DNA of 64,000 bases from Reyranella humidisoli (GCF_019039055.1 NZ_JAHOPB010000001.1:3322001-3386000); one strand, 5' to 3'. Positions 24,007 through 33,211 are shown, numbered from the stretch's first letter. The notes: generated by a model from the sequence alone, not told the origin. Made by a program: numbers and translations.

Positions 24007-25527
24007 TCAGGCCTCGTTGCGGCCCAGCCGCATGTCGAGGTCGAACGGGTAGAGCGGACGCTTTACGCGCTCGTACTTGAAGAGCTTGAGGTCCGAGGCG
24101 GTGCAGCCGTCGCCGTCGCACATCACGATGTGCTTGGCGATGGGCTCGAAGCCGGCACGGAAATGCTGGCGCGACTTGATCAGCACGTACTTCTTGCGGC
24201 GCGGATCGATGCCGCAATGGGTGAAGACGCCGAGGTCGTAGGGCTCGGCGCGCTTCTCCGACACGACGATCTGCATCTTGCCGGTGTCGAGGACGGCGGT
24301 GCGGCCCATGCGGACCGTGGTGCCGGTCGCCATTGGGCCGGTCACGATGAACTGGCCGTCGGTGATCGCCTTCACCTTGCCCGTCACCTTGAGCGGCTTG
24401 CCCTTCAGGCCCATGGTCGGCATGTCGATCTTGCCGCCCAGTTCGAGCGTCACTTCGGCGCCGACGCCCGCCTTGATCATCTGCTCGACGCAGGCGGGAT
24501 CGCAGATCGGTCCGGCGCAGGCATCCTCGAGGTCCTGCTTCATGGCCTCCTCGATGACGCTCATCACGTCCTGGGTGCCGCCCGACGCGGTATTGTCGCC
24601 GTGGTCGGCCATGACGACGGGATAGTCGGTGTAGCCCTTGGCGCGGCCGACCTGGACCGACAGCGGCTCGGGATGGAACAGGAAGCCTTCGCGCTTCTCC
24701 CACGCCGTATCGAGGATCTTGTTGAGCAGGATCTCGCCTTCGGCGGTGCGCTTGTCGCAGACGATGACCGAGGAGAGGGCGAGGTGGGGGATGTCGGCCT
24801 GCGGGAAGCCGCCGAACACGGAGGCGTTCAGCACTTCACCGGTATCCTCGGCCTGGTTGGCCATGCCCATCAGCGTCTTCATCGGCTCGCGCGAGGGCGT
24901 GTGGACCAGCGAGCTGCTCATGATCGGGCGGTTGCCCCAGACCATCTTCGGCTCGATCTCGCCGGCCAGGGTCCGGATCAGCGTCCGTCCGGCGCGGCGG
25001 GCCGTGTCGGCCATGTCGATATGGGGATAGGTGCGGTAGCCCGTCAGAATCGTGGCGCCGTTCACCATGGCGTCGGTCATCTGGGTATGGAAATCGAGCG
25101 CCACGGCGATCGGCACGTCGGGCGCGATCCTGCGGATGCGGTTCAGCAACTCGCCTTCGCCATCGTCATAGTGCTCGGCGACCATGGCGCCGTGCAAAGC
25201 GAGGAGGACGGCGTCGCAGCCCTTCTTCACCTCGTCGACGATGGCGGTGGTCATCTGCTCGTATGCCGCTTTGGTGACCAGGCCCGACGGATGGGCAGAG
25301 GCTGCCATGGGGACCGTGAATTCGGCACCGGCCTTGCGGGCCACCTCGATGAAGCCACCCAGTGAGGTATTGGTGCCTTCCGCTTCCTTGATGGCGTCGG
25401 GCCCGCTCAGGGCGCCAAGGCCGCCGCCTCGGGCGAACGACTCGATCGGGGTGGGCAGCGGCGAGAACGTATTGGTCTCGTGCATCATCATCGCGACTAC
25501 GAACTTCTTGGCCAACAACCCCTCCAT
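24007..25527 (-). CDS. M81 family metallopeptidase (MlrC/microcystinase-like)
   Basis: Zinc peptidase-like protein of 506 residues in the MlrC (microcystinase C) family. Conserved segments are MMMHETNTFSPLPT near the start, HPSGLVTKAAYE, ALHGAMVAEHYDDGEGELL, VALDFHTQM and VVMADHGDNTASGGTQD. The His residues of HGAM, DFHT and DHGDN fit the metal site. Although the family name comes from toxin breakdown, most members are found in bacteria with broad peptide or amide use, so the substrate is open. It is downstream of an apparent small RNA gene and follows a repeat-containing gap to the D-aminoacylase. Confidence 0.88.
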   Translation of the reverse strand: MEGLLAKKFVVAMMMHETNTFSPLPTPIESFARGGGLGALSGPDAIKEAEGTNTSLGGFIEVARKAGAEFTVPMAASAHPSGLVTKAAYEQMTTAIVDEVKKGCDAVLLALHGAMVAEHYDDGEGELLNRIRRIAPDVPIAVALDFHTQMTDAMVNGATILTGYRTYPHIDMADTARRAGRTLIRTLAGEIEPKMVWGNRPIMSSSLVHTPSREPMKTLMGMANQAEDTGEVLNASVFGGFPQADIPHLALSSVIVCDKRTAEGEILLNKILDTAWEKREGFLFHPEPLSVQVGRAKGYTDYPVVMADHGDNTASGGTQDVMSVIEEAMKQDLEDACAGPICDPACVEQMIKAGVGAEVTLELGGKIDMPTMGLKGKPLKVTGKVKAITDGQFIVTGPMATGTTVRMGRTAVLDTGKMQIVVSEKRAEPYDLGVFTHCGIDPRRKKYVLIKSRQHFRAGFEPIAKHIVMCDGDGCTASDLKLFKYERVKRPLYPFDLDMRLGRNEA

Positions 25528-25701
25528 CCAGGACTTAAGTCTTTGAACACCCTACAGAAACCGCACACCTCGCGCGTTTGCTGAAGCAATGCAATCGGTG
25601 CATGGCTGCATCGCACTATTCTTGTGCGTTGCAAAAACAACACACCTGATCCCAGACATCAACGAACGCTAAATATGTGAATTCAGGGCTCTTTTTCGCT
25701 C

Positions 25702-25730
25702 TTGCATTCTCTTCGCAGGTGCACCATTCT
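25702..25730 (+). promoter_or_regulatory. candidate promoter of the small RNA
   Basis: TTGCAT (25702-25707), a 17-base spacer and CATTCT (25725-25730) point to a transcript start at about 25735-25737. The boxes are imperfect (TTGCAT against TTGACA, CATTCT against TATAAT). Their placement directly before the first structured element supports them. Confidence 0.4.
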
Positions 25731-25734
25731 TTGA

Positions 25735-25835
25735 GGGCAGCAAACGCTACCTCGGTAGCCTCTTTGTTTGCTGTATGCCCGTCTTGGGCGTTTCCTCCCT
25801 AAACTCGGGCCGTGCTTGTCACGGCCCCTTTTTTT
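25735..25835 (+). ncRNA. candidate small RNA with CU-rich loop and terminator
   Basis: The 344-base gap 25528-25871 has no coding frame that fits its neighbours, but it holds an independent plus-strand unit. A hairpin (GGGCA GCAAAC / GTTTGC.TGTA.TGCCC, 25735-25780) contains an inner perfect stem GCTAC-CTCG-GTAGC. A single-stranded TTTCCTCCCT (25791-25800) follows, then an intrinsic terminator. TCCTCC is complementary to the Shine-Dalgarno sequence, as in trans-acting alphaproteobacterial sRNAs. No plus-strand CDS lies upstream that could use the terminator. It is not a family I can name. Confidence 0.55.
25807..25835 (+). terminator. intrinsic terminator of the small RNA
   Basis: A perfect 8-bp stem GGGCCGTG/CACGGCCC (25807-25814 and 25820-25827) with loop CTTGT is followed by C and seven T. 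The T-run is on the plus side only, so it serves a plus-strand transcript and not the convergent gene at 25872. Confidence 0.8.
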
Positions 25836-25871
25836 GCCCAATCGGCTGATTGTCGGGGGCCTGCTGCGGTC

Positions 25872-26771
25872 CTATTCGGCCGCGAGGGGCCGGGGCCGCA
25901 GCGTTTCCCGGGCCTGCTGGCCCATTTCTTCCAGCAGGCCGGTGATCAGCCTGGCGAAGACGCCGGCGACCGGCAGCTTCTCGTGCCGCGCCTCGTCCAT
26001 GTAGAGCGCCCGGTTGATCTCGATCTGGAGCGTGTGGCGCGCGAGCACTGGCCGGCCGTAGCGTTGCGTCGTGAAACCGCCGGCATAGGGCTGGTTGCGC
26101 AGCACGCGCAGCCCCCGTGCGCGAAACCAGCGCTCTGCCGCGGCCACGAGTTCGGGAGCGCAGGCCTCGCCGTGATTGTCGCCCAGGACGATGTCGACCC
26201 GCTGGTCCCGGTCGCGCGAGCCGAGGCTGGAGACCGAGGAGGGCATCGAATGGGCATCGATCAGCAGGGCCCCGCCGAACGAACTGTAGGTATTCTCGAC
26301 CAGCAGGGAGAGCGTCTGGTGATAGGGGCGCCAGCAGGTTTCCAGCCGATGCTCGATCGTTTCCGCCGGCACGCGGCCGCGATAGATCGCCTCGCCGCTG
26401 GCCGCGACGCGGGGGATCATGCCCAAGCCCGCCGCCACACGCGTGGTGCGGTGGTTCAGGGGACGAGGCAGCGGCCCCTCGAACATCCCGGGATCCAGTT
26501 CGTAGGGCTCGCGGTTGGCATCGACATAGGAGCGCGGGAAGCGGGCGGCCAGGAACGGCATGCCGAGCGACGGGGCGGCGGCAAAAAGCTCATCGACGAA
26601 GGCATCTTCCGCTCGGCGGAGCGCGGCGAGGGAAACGGCCGCCTGCTCGAGAAAGGCTGCGGGATAGGTCGAGCCGCTATGCGGCGACGCGACGACCACG
26701 GGAACCGTCTGGTGGGCCGGCAGCCGGCAATCCAGCGCCTCGTGGTCGGGCAGGACCGGAAGAAAATCCAT
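25872..26771 (-). CDS. N-formylglutamate amidohydrolase family protein
   Basis: A 299-residue protein of the N-formylglutamate amidohydrolase (HutG-like) fold, a metal-dependent hydrolase related to carboxypeptidases. Visible motifs are VVASPHSGSTYP at about 26-37, ANREPYELDPGMF, VAGLGMIPRVA, LLIDAHSMPS with the metal-binding Asp/His, LGDNHG, and a C-terminal QIEINRALYMD. It may take part in histidine breakdown, but no hut genes are nearby. ATG 26771 is used; its ribosome site is weak (AAGGA touches the start codon), so the true start is uncertain by a few codons. Confidence 0.82.
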   Translation of the reverse strand: MDFLPVLPDHEALDCRLPAHQTVPVVVASPHSGSTYPAAFLEQAAVSLAALRRAEDAFVDELFAAAPSLGMPFLAARFPRSYVDANREPYELDPGMFEGPLPRPLNHRTTRVAAGLGMIPRVAASGEAIYRGRVPAETIEHRLETCWRPYHQTLSLLVENTYSSFGGALLIDAHSMPSSVSSLGSRDRDQRVDIVLGDNHGEACAPELVAAAERWFRARGLRVLRNQPYAGGFTTQRYGRPVLARHTLQIEINRALYMDEARHEKLPVAGVFARLITGLLEEMGQQARETLRPRPLAAE

Positions 26772-26897
26772 TCCTTGGTCATAGCGGGTGGAACGGGGCA
26801 CGTCACCTTTCGCGCTCTTGCCAATCCGTTTCCCGCGATGTAGACGACCGCTCTTCCGCGCTACCGGATGGTTTCGACCCCGGCAGCAGCAGGTGAT

Positions 26898-26972
26898 GGG
26901 CGCGTAGCTCAGCGGTAGAGCACTGTCTTGACATGGCAGTGGCCACAGGTTCGATCCCTGTCGCGCCCACCA
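26898..26972 (+). tRNA. tRNA-Val (anticodon GAC)
   Basis: All four arms pair: acceptor GGGCGCG/CGCGCCC, D arm GCTC..GAGC, anticodon stem CTGTC/GGCAG with loop TTGACAT, and T arm ACAGG/CCTGT with TTCGATC. CCA is encoded. The anticodon GAC reads valine codons GUC and GUU. No integrase or attachment duplicate lies nearby. Confidence 0.97.
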
Positions 26973-27044
26973 TCGCCCTTCTTTCCAGCAGGCCTTGATT
27001 GGAAATCCCGACCGGGGCACCAGTAGGGAATGGCTGGAGGCCCG

Positions 27045-29105
27045 ATGTCCGATTTCTACTCGCTCTATTCCCATGAGTTCGTGCGCGTGGCGTGCTGCGT
27101 GCCGCGCACCCGCGTGGCCGATGCCGCCTACAATCTCAGCGAGACGCTGAAACTCGCGGGGCAGGGCGACAAGGCGCGTGCCGCCGTCATGGTCTTCCCC
27201 GAACTGGGCCTGTCCTCATATGCCATTGAGGACCTCCTGCTGCAGGACGCGCTGCTCGACGAGGTCGAGAGGTCGATCGCCAAGGTCGTCGAGGCCTCGC
27301 GCAAGCTCTTCCCGGTGCTGATCGTCGGCGCGCCGCTCCGGGTCTCGGGCCGCCTCTACAACACCGCCGTCGTCGTCCATCGCGGCAAGGTGCTGGGCGT
27401 GGTGCCAAAAACCTACCTGCCGAACTATCGCGAGTTCTACGAGAAGCGGCATTTCATCTCCGGCGCCAACGTGCTCGGCCACGAGGTCGAGCTGCTGGGC
27501 GAGACCGTGCCGTTCGGCACGGATCTCCTCTTCAAGGCGGCCGGCATCGATCTCACCTTCCATGTCGAGATCTGCGAGGACGTGTGGGTGGCGATCCCGC
27601 CGTCGAGCCACGCCGCGCTCGCGGGCGCCGAGCTGCTGGTCAACCTGTCGGCCAGCAACATCACCATCGGCAAGGCGGAGGCGCGGCGGCTGCTTTGCGG
27701 CAGCCAGTCGATGCGTGCGGTCGCGGCCTATGCCTATTCGGCGTCGGGGCCGGGCGAATCGACGACCGACCTCGCCTGGGACGGCCATGCCGCGATCTAC
27801 GAGATCGGTGACCAGCTCGTCGAGTCCGCGCGCTTCGAGAAGGACTCGACGATGATCCAGGCCGACGTCGACCTCGGTCGCATCCGGCAGGAGCGCCTGC
27901 GCTACAACGGCTTCGCCGATTGCGCGCTGCAGGAGAAGGAGAGGGTCGAGCGCTTCCGGACGCTTTCCTTCGCCTTCGATCCGCCTAAGGAGAGCGTGGC
28001 GCTGGATCGCGCGATCGAGCGCTTTCCCTACGTGCCGTCCGATCCGGCCAAGCTGCGCGACAATTGCTACGAGGCCTACAACATCCAGGTCCAGGGACTG
28101 GCGCAGCGCCTGCAGTCGAGCCGCACCGAGAATGCCGTCATCGGCGTGTCGGGCGGCCTCGATTCGACCCATGCGCTGATCGTCATCTGCCGGGCGATGG
28201 ATCGCCTCGGCCTCAGCCGCAAGAACGTCTTCGCCTACACGATGCCGGGCTTCGGCACGTCCGACAAAACCCACACCAATGCCTGGCGGCTGATGAAGGC
28301 GCTGGGCGTCACGGCGGCGGAGATCGACATCAAGCCGGCGGCGACGCAGATGCTGGCCGATATCGGCCATCCGTTCGGCCGCGGCGAGAAGGTCTACGAC
28401 ATCACCTTCGAGAACGTGCAGGCGGGCCTGCGCACGGACTACCTCTTCCGTCTCGCCAACCAGCAGCGCGGCATGGTGGTCGGCACCGGTGACCTCTCCG
28501 AACTCGGCCTCGGCTGGTGCACCTACGGCGTGGGCGATCACATGTCCCACTACAATCCCAATGGCTCGGTCTCCAAGACGCTGATCCAGCACCTGATCCG
28601 CTTCGTCGCCGCGTCGGGCGACGTCAGCGCCGAGACGGCCGAGATCCTGCACGACATCCTCAATACCGAGATTTCGCCCGAGCTCATTCCCGCCGGCGAG
28701 AAGGGTGTGGTGCAGGCGACCGAGAGCTTCGTCGGTCCCTATGCGCTGCAGGATTTCAATCTCTTCTACCTGACGCGGCTGGGTTACCGCCCGTCGAAGA
28801 TCGCCTTCATGGCGTGGAACGCCTGGCACGACATCGGCAAGGGCGCGTGGCCCGCCAACATGGATGAGGACACGCGGCGCGCCTACACGCTGGAGGAAAT
28901 CCGCAAGTGGCTTGCGCTGTTCCTGCGGCGCTTCTTCACCAACCAGTTCAAGCGCTCGGCGGTGCCCAACGGGCCGAAGATTTCGTCCGGCGGATCGCTG
29001 TCACCACGGGGCGACTGGCGTGCGCCGTCCGACGGCAGCCCCGACATCTGGCTCGAGGAGATGAAGGCCATTCCCGAGACGAAGGCGAAGACCAGGAAGA
29101 AGTAG
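27045..29105 (+). CDS. nadE: glutamine-dependent NAD(+) synthetase
   Basis: Two-domain enzyme of 686 residues that makes NAD from deamido-NAD with glutamine as nitrogen donor. The N-terminal nitrilase-type amidase has the triad Glu53 (FPELGLSSY), Lys122 (VPKTYLPNYREFYEKR) and Cys177 (EICEDVW). The C-terminal synthetase has the ATP loop GVSGGLDSTHAL at 367-378 and GTGDLSELGLGWCTYG. Length matches the long glutamine-using class (about 680), as in Mycobacterium, rather than the short E. coli type. ATG 27045 has GGAGG five bases upstream; an ATG at 27030 has none. The basic C-terminus is a normal tail. Confidence 0.94.
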   Translation: MSDFYSLYSHEFVRVACCVPRTRVADAAYNLSETLKLAGQGDKARAAVMVFPELGLSSYAIEDLLLQDALLDEVERSIAKVVEASRKLFPVLIVGAPLRVSGRLYNTAVVVHRGKVLGVVPKTYLPNYREFYEKRHFISGANVLGHEVELLGETVPFGTDLLFKAAGIDLTFHVEICEDVWVAIPPSSHAALAGAELLVNLSASNITIGKAEARRLLCGSQSMRAVAAYAYSASGPGESTTDLAWDGHAAIYEIGDQLVESARFEKDSTMIQADVDLGRIRQERLRYNGFADCALQEKERVERFRTLSFAFDPPKESVALDRAIERFPYVPSDPAKLRDNCYEAYNIQVQGLAQRLQSSRTENAVIGVSGGLDSTHALIVICRAMDRLGLSRKNVFAYTMPGFGTSDKTHTNAWRLMKALGVTAAEIDIKPAATQMLADIGHPFGRGEKVYDITFENVQAGLRTDYLFRLANQQRGMVVGTGDLSELGLGWCTYGVGDHMSHYNPNGSVSKTLIQHLIRFVAASGDVSAETAEILHDILNTEISPELIPAGEKGVVQATESFVGPYALQDFNLFYLTRLGYRPSKIAFMAWNAWHDIGKGAWPANMDEDTRRAYTLEEIRKWLALFLRRFFTNQFKRSAVPNGPKISSGGSLSPRGDWRAPSDGSPDIWLEEMKAIPETKAKTRKK

Positions 29106-29185
29106 CCGGCTTCGGCGTCGCCGTCGTTTGCCTGTTCGGGCCAAAATGCTACCAAGGCCCGAAGGTGCAGCGTAGGGAGGATTCG

Positions 29186-29593
29186 ATGCCGCTCGAGATC
29201 AAGAAGACGGTCCAGCAGATGGTCGACGAGGCCAACAGCCAGATCGAGACGTTGTCGCTGGCCGAAGCGATGAAGATCCACGGCCAGCCCGGCGTCACTT
29301 TCATCGACATCCGCGATATCCGCGAACTGTGGCGCGACGGCACGATCCCCGGCGCGATCAACGTGACGCGCGGCATGCTGGAGATGTGGATCGATCCCAA
29401 GAGCCCCTACGCCAAGGACTACTTCCAGACCGGCAACAAGTTCGTGTTCTTCTGCGCCGGCGCTTGGCGCTCGGCGCTGTCGACCAGGACCGCCCAGGAC
29501 ATGGGCCTGACCCCGGTGGCGCATTTCGAAGGTGGATTCGGCGCCTGGAAGAAGGCCGGCGGTCCGGTCGAGACGGTCGAGCCCAAGAAGTAA
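29186..29593 (+). CDS. rhodanese-like domain protein
   Basis: A single rhodanese domain of 135 residues. It has TFIDIRDIRELWRDGTIPGAINV (about 38-60) and the active-site loop FFCAGAWRSAL with Cys90 as the sulfur carrier. No signal peptide is visible. A GGGAGG site precedes ATG 29186. It is 80 bases after nadE and 10 bases before an acyl-CoA synthetase gene, so it may share their transcript. The substrate cannot be told. The loop CAGAWRSA differs from thiosulfate sulfurtransferases of GlpE type. Confidence 0.85.
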   Translation: MPLEIKKTVQQMVDEANSQIETLSLAEAMKIHGQPGVTFIDIRDIRELWRDGTIPGAINVTRGMLEMWIDPKSPYAKDYFQTGNKFVFFCAGAWRSALSTRTAQDMGLTPVAHFEGGFGAWKKAGGPVETVEPKK

Positions 29594-29603
29594 GTCGCGG
29601 CCG

Positions 29604-31205
29604 ATGAGCCCCGACCAGCCTGTCGTTCCGCAGCCGGTCATCGACGACATCCCCGATTTTACGTCGATCCCGGCCCTGGTTGCGCGGCATGCGGGCAGCC
29701 ATCCGGACAAGCCGGCGGTGAAATGCGACGGCGTGGTGCGGAACTGGGCCGAATTCGACAGGCGCATCAACCGGATCGCCCGTCGGCTGTCGGAGATGGG
29801 GCTGGGGCGGGGCGACAAGATCGCCATCCTTGCCGCCAATTCGATCGAATATCTCGAGACCTTCATGGGCGGGCTGCGCGCCGGCGTCTGCGTCGTGCCG
29901 TTGTCGACCATGGCGGCGGCGGACGCGCTCGAAAAGATGCTCGACGATTGCGACGCCAAGGTCCTGTTCCTGTCGGACCAGTACCGCGCGCTGGTCGAGC
30001 CCTACGAGGCGCGGCTGGGCAAGCTCGTCGAGGGCGGCCGCATCGCCTACGACTTCGTGCGGCCGGGTTGGCAGGATTTCGAGGCGTGGCTGGCGCCGGC
30101 GAGCGATGCGCCCTTTGCCACGGAGATCGAGCCGCTCGACGATTTCAACATCATCTACAGTTCCGGCACGACCGGTCTGCCCAAGGGCATCCTCCACTCG
30201 CACGCCCTGCGCAGCCAGCTGCCCATCCGGTTCCCGGCCTTCGACTACGGCCCCGACACGATCTCGCTGGTGTCGACGCCGCTCTATTCCAACACCACGC
30301 TGGTTGCGCTGCTGGCGACAGTCGGTGTCGGCGGCACGTCGATCCTGATGCGCAAGTCCGACGTCGTGAAGTTCCTGGAGCTGGCCCAGGCCGAGCGGGT
30401 CACTCACGCGATGCTGGTGCCGGTGCAATACCAGCGCATCCTGGCGCATCCCGATTTCGACAGATACGACCTCGGCGCCTTCAAGACCAAGCTGTCGACC
30501 AGCGCACCGCTCCGGGCACAGGTGAAGGAAGACTGCGTCAAGCGCTGGCCCGGCCGCCTGATCGAGATCTACGGCCTGACCGAGGGCGGAGGGAGCTGCA
30601 TGCTCGAAGCCAACCTGCATCCCGGCAAGCTTCATACGGTCGGCACGCCGGGTTTCGGCGTCGAGCTCCGGATCCTGGACGAGCAGGGCAAGGAACTGCC
30701 GCAAGGCGAGGTCGGTGAGATTGCAGGCCGCGCCGAGATGATGATGAAGGGCTACTACAAGCAGGACGACAAGACGCGCGAACTGTTCTGGTACGACGAG
30801 AAGGGCCGCCTGTTCTTCAAGTCCGGCGACATGGGCAGGATCGACGAGGACGGGTTCCTGATCCTGCTCGATCGCAAGAAGGACATGATCATCTCCGGCG
30901 GCTTCAACGTCTATGCCGCCGACATCGAGGTCCTGCTGCTGAAGCATCCCACCGTGATCGATGCCGCGGTGATCGGCGTGCCGAGCGACCAGTGGGGCGA
31001 ATCGCCGATGGCGCTGTGCGTGCGCCGCGACGGCGCTGCCCTGAGCGAAGAGGCGTTGCGCGAATGGGCGAACGGCCAGCTCAGCAAGACGCAGCGGCTC
31101 GTCGCCGTCGAATTCCGTGACTCGCTTCCGCGCAGCACCATCGGCAAGATCATGAAGCGCGAACTCCGGGCTCCCTACTGGGAAGGCCGGACGGCCAAGA
31201 TTTGA
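29604..31205 (+). CDS. class I acyl-CoA synthetase (AMP-forming)
   Basis: Adenylate-forming enzyme of 533 residues that activates a carboxylic acid to its CoA thioester. The ATP motif IIYSSGTTGLPKG is at about 183-195, EIYGLTEGGG comes later, and FKSGDMGRIDEDGFLILLDRKKDMIISGGFNVYAADIE forms the A7-A8 hinge. The C-terminal lysine lies in LPRSTIGKIMKRELR. The substrate may be a medium or aromatic acid; no gene nearby decides. It starts 10 bases after the rhodanese gene and is followed by a DUF3237 gene 8 bases on. Confidence 0.88.
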   Translation: MSPDQPVVPQPVIDDIPDFTSIPALVARHAGSHPDKPAVKCDGVVRNWAEFDRRINRIARRLSEMGLGRGDKIAILAANSIEYLETFMGGLRAGVCVVPLSTMAAADALEKMLDDCDAKVLFLSDQYRALVEPYEARLGKLVEGGRIAYDFVRPGWQDFEAWLAPASDAPFATEIEPLDDFNIIYSSGTTGLPKGILHSHALRSQLPIRFPAFDYGPDTISLVSTPLYSNTTLVALLATVGVGGTSILMRKSDVVKFLELAQAERVTHAMLVPVQYQRILAHPDFDRYDLGAFKTKLSTSAPLRAQVKEDCVKRWPGRLIEIYGLTEGGGSCMLEANLHPGKLHTVGTPGFGVELRILDEQGKELPQGEVGEIAGRAEMMMKGYYKQDDKTRELFWYDEKGRLFFKSGDMGRIDEDGFLILLDRKKDMIISGGFNVYAADIEVLLLKHPTVIDAAVIGVPSDQWGESPMALCVRRDGAALSEEALREWANGQLSKTQRLVAVEFRDSLPRSTIGKIMKRELRAPYWEGRTAKI

Positions 31206-31213
31206 GGATTACC

Positions 31214-31684
31214 ATGACCGGACCAATGCTGCGTTCCGCCCATCTCTTCACGCTGACCCTGCAGGTCGACCCGAACTTCACCGACGTGGGCGAGACGCCC
31301 TATGGCCGCCGCCGCATCGCGACGGTCACGGGCGGCACGTTCGAGGGCGAGGAACTGCGTGGCACTGTCCTGCCGGCGCCGGCCGGCGACTGGTTGCTGC
31401 AGCGACGCGACGGCATCCTGATGCTCGACGTGCGCCTCACGCTGAAGACCGACGACGGCCATCTCGTCTACATGAGCTATCGCGGCATGCGGCACGGCCC
31501 GGCCTGGGTGCTCGAGCAGCTCAACAAGGGCGAGAAGGTCGATCCCAGCCAGTATTACTTCCGCGCCACGCCGTACTTCGAGACCGCATCGGAGAAGTAC
31601 CGCTTCCTCAATCGCATCGTCTGCGTCTCGACCGGCCGCCGCGACCCCACCGGGCCGGTCTACGAGGTCTTCCAGATCCTCTGA
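31214..31684 (+). CDS. DUF3237 domain protein
   Basis: A 156-residue protein of the DUF3237 family, with a beta-barrel of about 150 residues: LRSAHLFTLTLQVD, GRRRIATVTGGTFEGEELRG, GDWLLQRRDGILMLDVR and YFRATPYFETA are the family marks. The function is unknown; genes of this type often sit beside acyl-CoA synthetases and other CoA-linked enzymes, as here. ATG 31214 is the start that fits family length. Its stop overlaps the LysE start (TGATG). Confidence 0.82.
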   Translation: MTGPMLRSAHLFTLTLQVDPNFTDVGETPYGRRRIATVTGGTFEGEELRGTVLPAPAGDWLLQRRDGILMLDVRLTLKTDDGHLVYMSYRGMRHGPAWVLEQLNKGEKVDPSQYYFRATPYFETASEKYRFLNRIVCVSTGRRDPTGPVYEVFQIL

Positions 31685-32316
31685 TGGTTGATCTCTCGAC
31701 GCTCGCCTTGTTCGGCGTCGCGGCGCTGGCGCTCACCCTGACGCCGGGCCCCGACATGCTGCTGATCGCTTCGCGCAGTGCGAGCCAGGGCAAGGCGGCG
31801 GGCTTCGCGACCCTGGCCGGCATCCAGGTCGGCACCTACTGCCACGCGCTGGCGGCGGCATTCGGCCTGTCGCAGCTATTCCTGATCGTGCCCGTCGCCT
31901 ACGACGTCGTGCGCTACGCCGGTGCGGCCTATCTTCTCTATCTCGCCTGGAAGACGGTGCGCTCCGGCGCCGTGACGGCTGCACCCGAGGCCGGCGCGAC
32001 CCGTCACGCCATCGGCACCATGTTCCGACAGGGGCTGCTGACCAATATCCTGAACCCGAAGATGGCCCTGTTCGTGCTGGCGCTGTTCCCGCAGTTCGTC
32101 CAGCCGGAAGCGGGCTCGGTCGCGCTGCAGATCATGGTGCTGGCGACAGTGCTCAACGCAGTTGGCCTGGTGGTGAACGGCGCTGTCATCCTGGGCGCCA
32201 GCCGCCTCGGCCGCGTCTTCGCGAGCCGGGGCCGCTTCCGCCGCCTGCCGCAATACTTCCTCGGCGCCGTCTTCGCCGGCCTGGCGACGAGACTGGCGTT
32301 CGACTCGAGGCGCTGA
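31684..32316 (+). CDS. LysE/RhtB family amino-acid exporter
   Basis: Inner-membrane exporter of 210 residues with six predicted helices. The LysE signature LTPGPDMLLIASRSASQGKAAGFATLAGIQVG lies at about residues 17-48, then helices near 68-85, 110-130, 145-168 and 185-205. Substrates of the family are amino acids or homoserine lactones. The start overlaps the stop of the DUF3237 gene by one base, so the two are coupled. No regulator adjoins it. Confidence 0.88.
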   Translation: MVDLSTLALFGVAALALTLTPGPDMLLIASRSASQGKAAGFATLAGIQVGTYCHALAAAFGLSQLFLIVPVAYDVVRYAGAAYLLYLAWKTVRSGAVTAAPEAGATRHAIGTMFRQGLLTNILNPKMALFVLALFPQFVQPEAGSVALQIMVLATVLNAVGLVVNGAVILGASRLGRVFASRGRFRRLPQYFLGAVFAGLATRLAFDSRR

Positions 32317-32355
32317 CTATCAACGGGGCTCGTAACTGCCTCGACCTGCTTCGTC

Positions 32356-33210
32356 CTATCCTTTGGGTGCCGCGATCCTCTCCAGCACTGGCAGGATGTA
32401 CTCGCGGAACCTGGCCGGGTTCTCGCTCATCGGGAAATGGCCCAGCTCCTTCATGACCTGCACATGGGCGCCGGGAATCTGCGCCGCCGTCCGCAGCGTG
32501 TCCTCGGCGGTGCAGGAGAAGTCGTACTCGCCGGTCAGCAGGTAGAGCGGGCAGACCCCGGTATCGATCGACTTCACCGTCTCGCGCAGGTCACCGTCGA
32601 CGCGATAGAAATAGAGATCGCCTTTGAAGATGCCGGGCCCGCCCTGCATGTACATCCACAGCGTCTCGTGGCGGCTGACCGGCGGGCTCTGTGGTGCGAT
32701 CAGGCCGGAGATCAGCGCCGCGCACACCTCGCCGCCATGGACGTCCGGACGATGCAGCCACGACGTGTCGTACCAGGGCTGCTGGAAGTCGGCGGCCTCC
32801 AGGGCCACCAGCGCACGGAACTCGGCGGCATGGGCGATCGCGAGATTGAGCACGATGCGGCCACCGATCGAGCAGCCCATCACCACCGGCTTGTCGAGTT
32901 CCATGGCCTGGCAGAAGGCCCGGATGGCGGCGGTGTAGGAGGCCGTCGTCAGCCGGTATTCGGTCGTCTCCCAACCGGTGGGCGGTGTCGACTTGCCGTG
33001 CCAGGGCATGTCGAAGGCCAGCACGCGGTAGCGGCGGGTGATTTCCGGGTCGGCCAGCAGGTGGCGGAACTGGCGGTTGTCGGCGCCGGCCGTGTGCAGG
33101 CAGACGAGGGGAATGCCTTGTCCCGCTTCCTCGAAATAGATGCGATGCGGCGTGCCGTCGATATCGAGCCGCACGTACCGGCCGACCATGGGATCGAGAA
33201 CGGGTGCCAT
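32356..33210 (-). CDS. alpha/beta hydrolase
   Basis: Alpha/beta hydrolase of 284 residues with nucleophile elbow GCSIGG (Ser114), preceded by PLVCLHTAGADNRQF near the oxyanion site. The acid lies in LLTGEYDFSC and the histidine in KELGHFPMSENP. Members of this type split esters or C-C bonds; the substrate is not known. It is one base after an SCP2-like gene and forms an operon with it and a DUF6134 gene. Confidence 0.85.
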   Translation of the reverse strand: MAPVLDPMVGRYVRLDIDGTPHRIYFEEAGQGIPLVCLHTAGADNRQFRHLLADPEITRRYRVLAFDMPWHGKSTPPTGWETTEYRLTTASYTAAIRAFCQAMELDKPVVMGCSIGGRIVLNLAIAHAAEFRALVALEAADFQQPWYDTSWLHRPDVHGGEVCAALISGLIAPQSPPVSRHETLWMYMQGGPGIFKGDLYFYRVDGDLRETVKSIDTGVCPLYLLTGEYDFSCTAEDTLRTAAQIPGAHVQVMKELGHFPMSENPARFREYILPVLERIAAPKG

Positions 33211-33211
33211 T

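Noticed and set aside
25680..25840. 6S RNA or tmRNA piece in the gap before the N-formylglutamate amidohydrolase gene
   Set aside because: The hairpin layout does not match the long single rod with central bubble of 6S RNA as I recall it, nor the conserved ends of tmRNA; kept as an unassigned small RNA.
26898..26972. tRNA-Val as an integration site of a mobile element
   Set aside because: No integrase, no direct repeat of the tRNA 3' end and no change in base use nearby.
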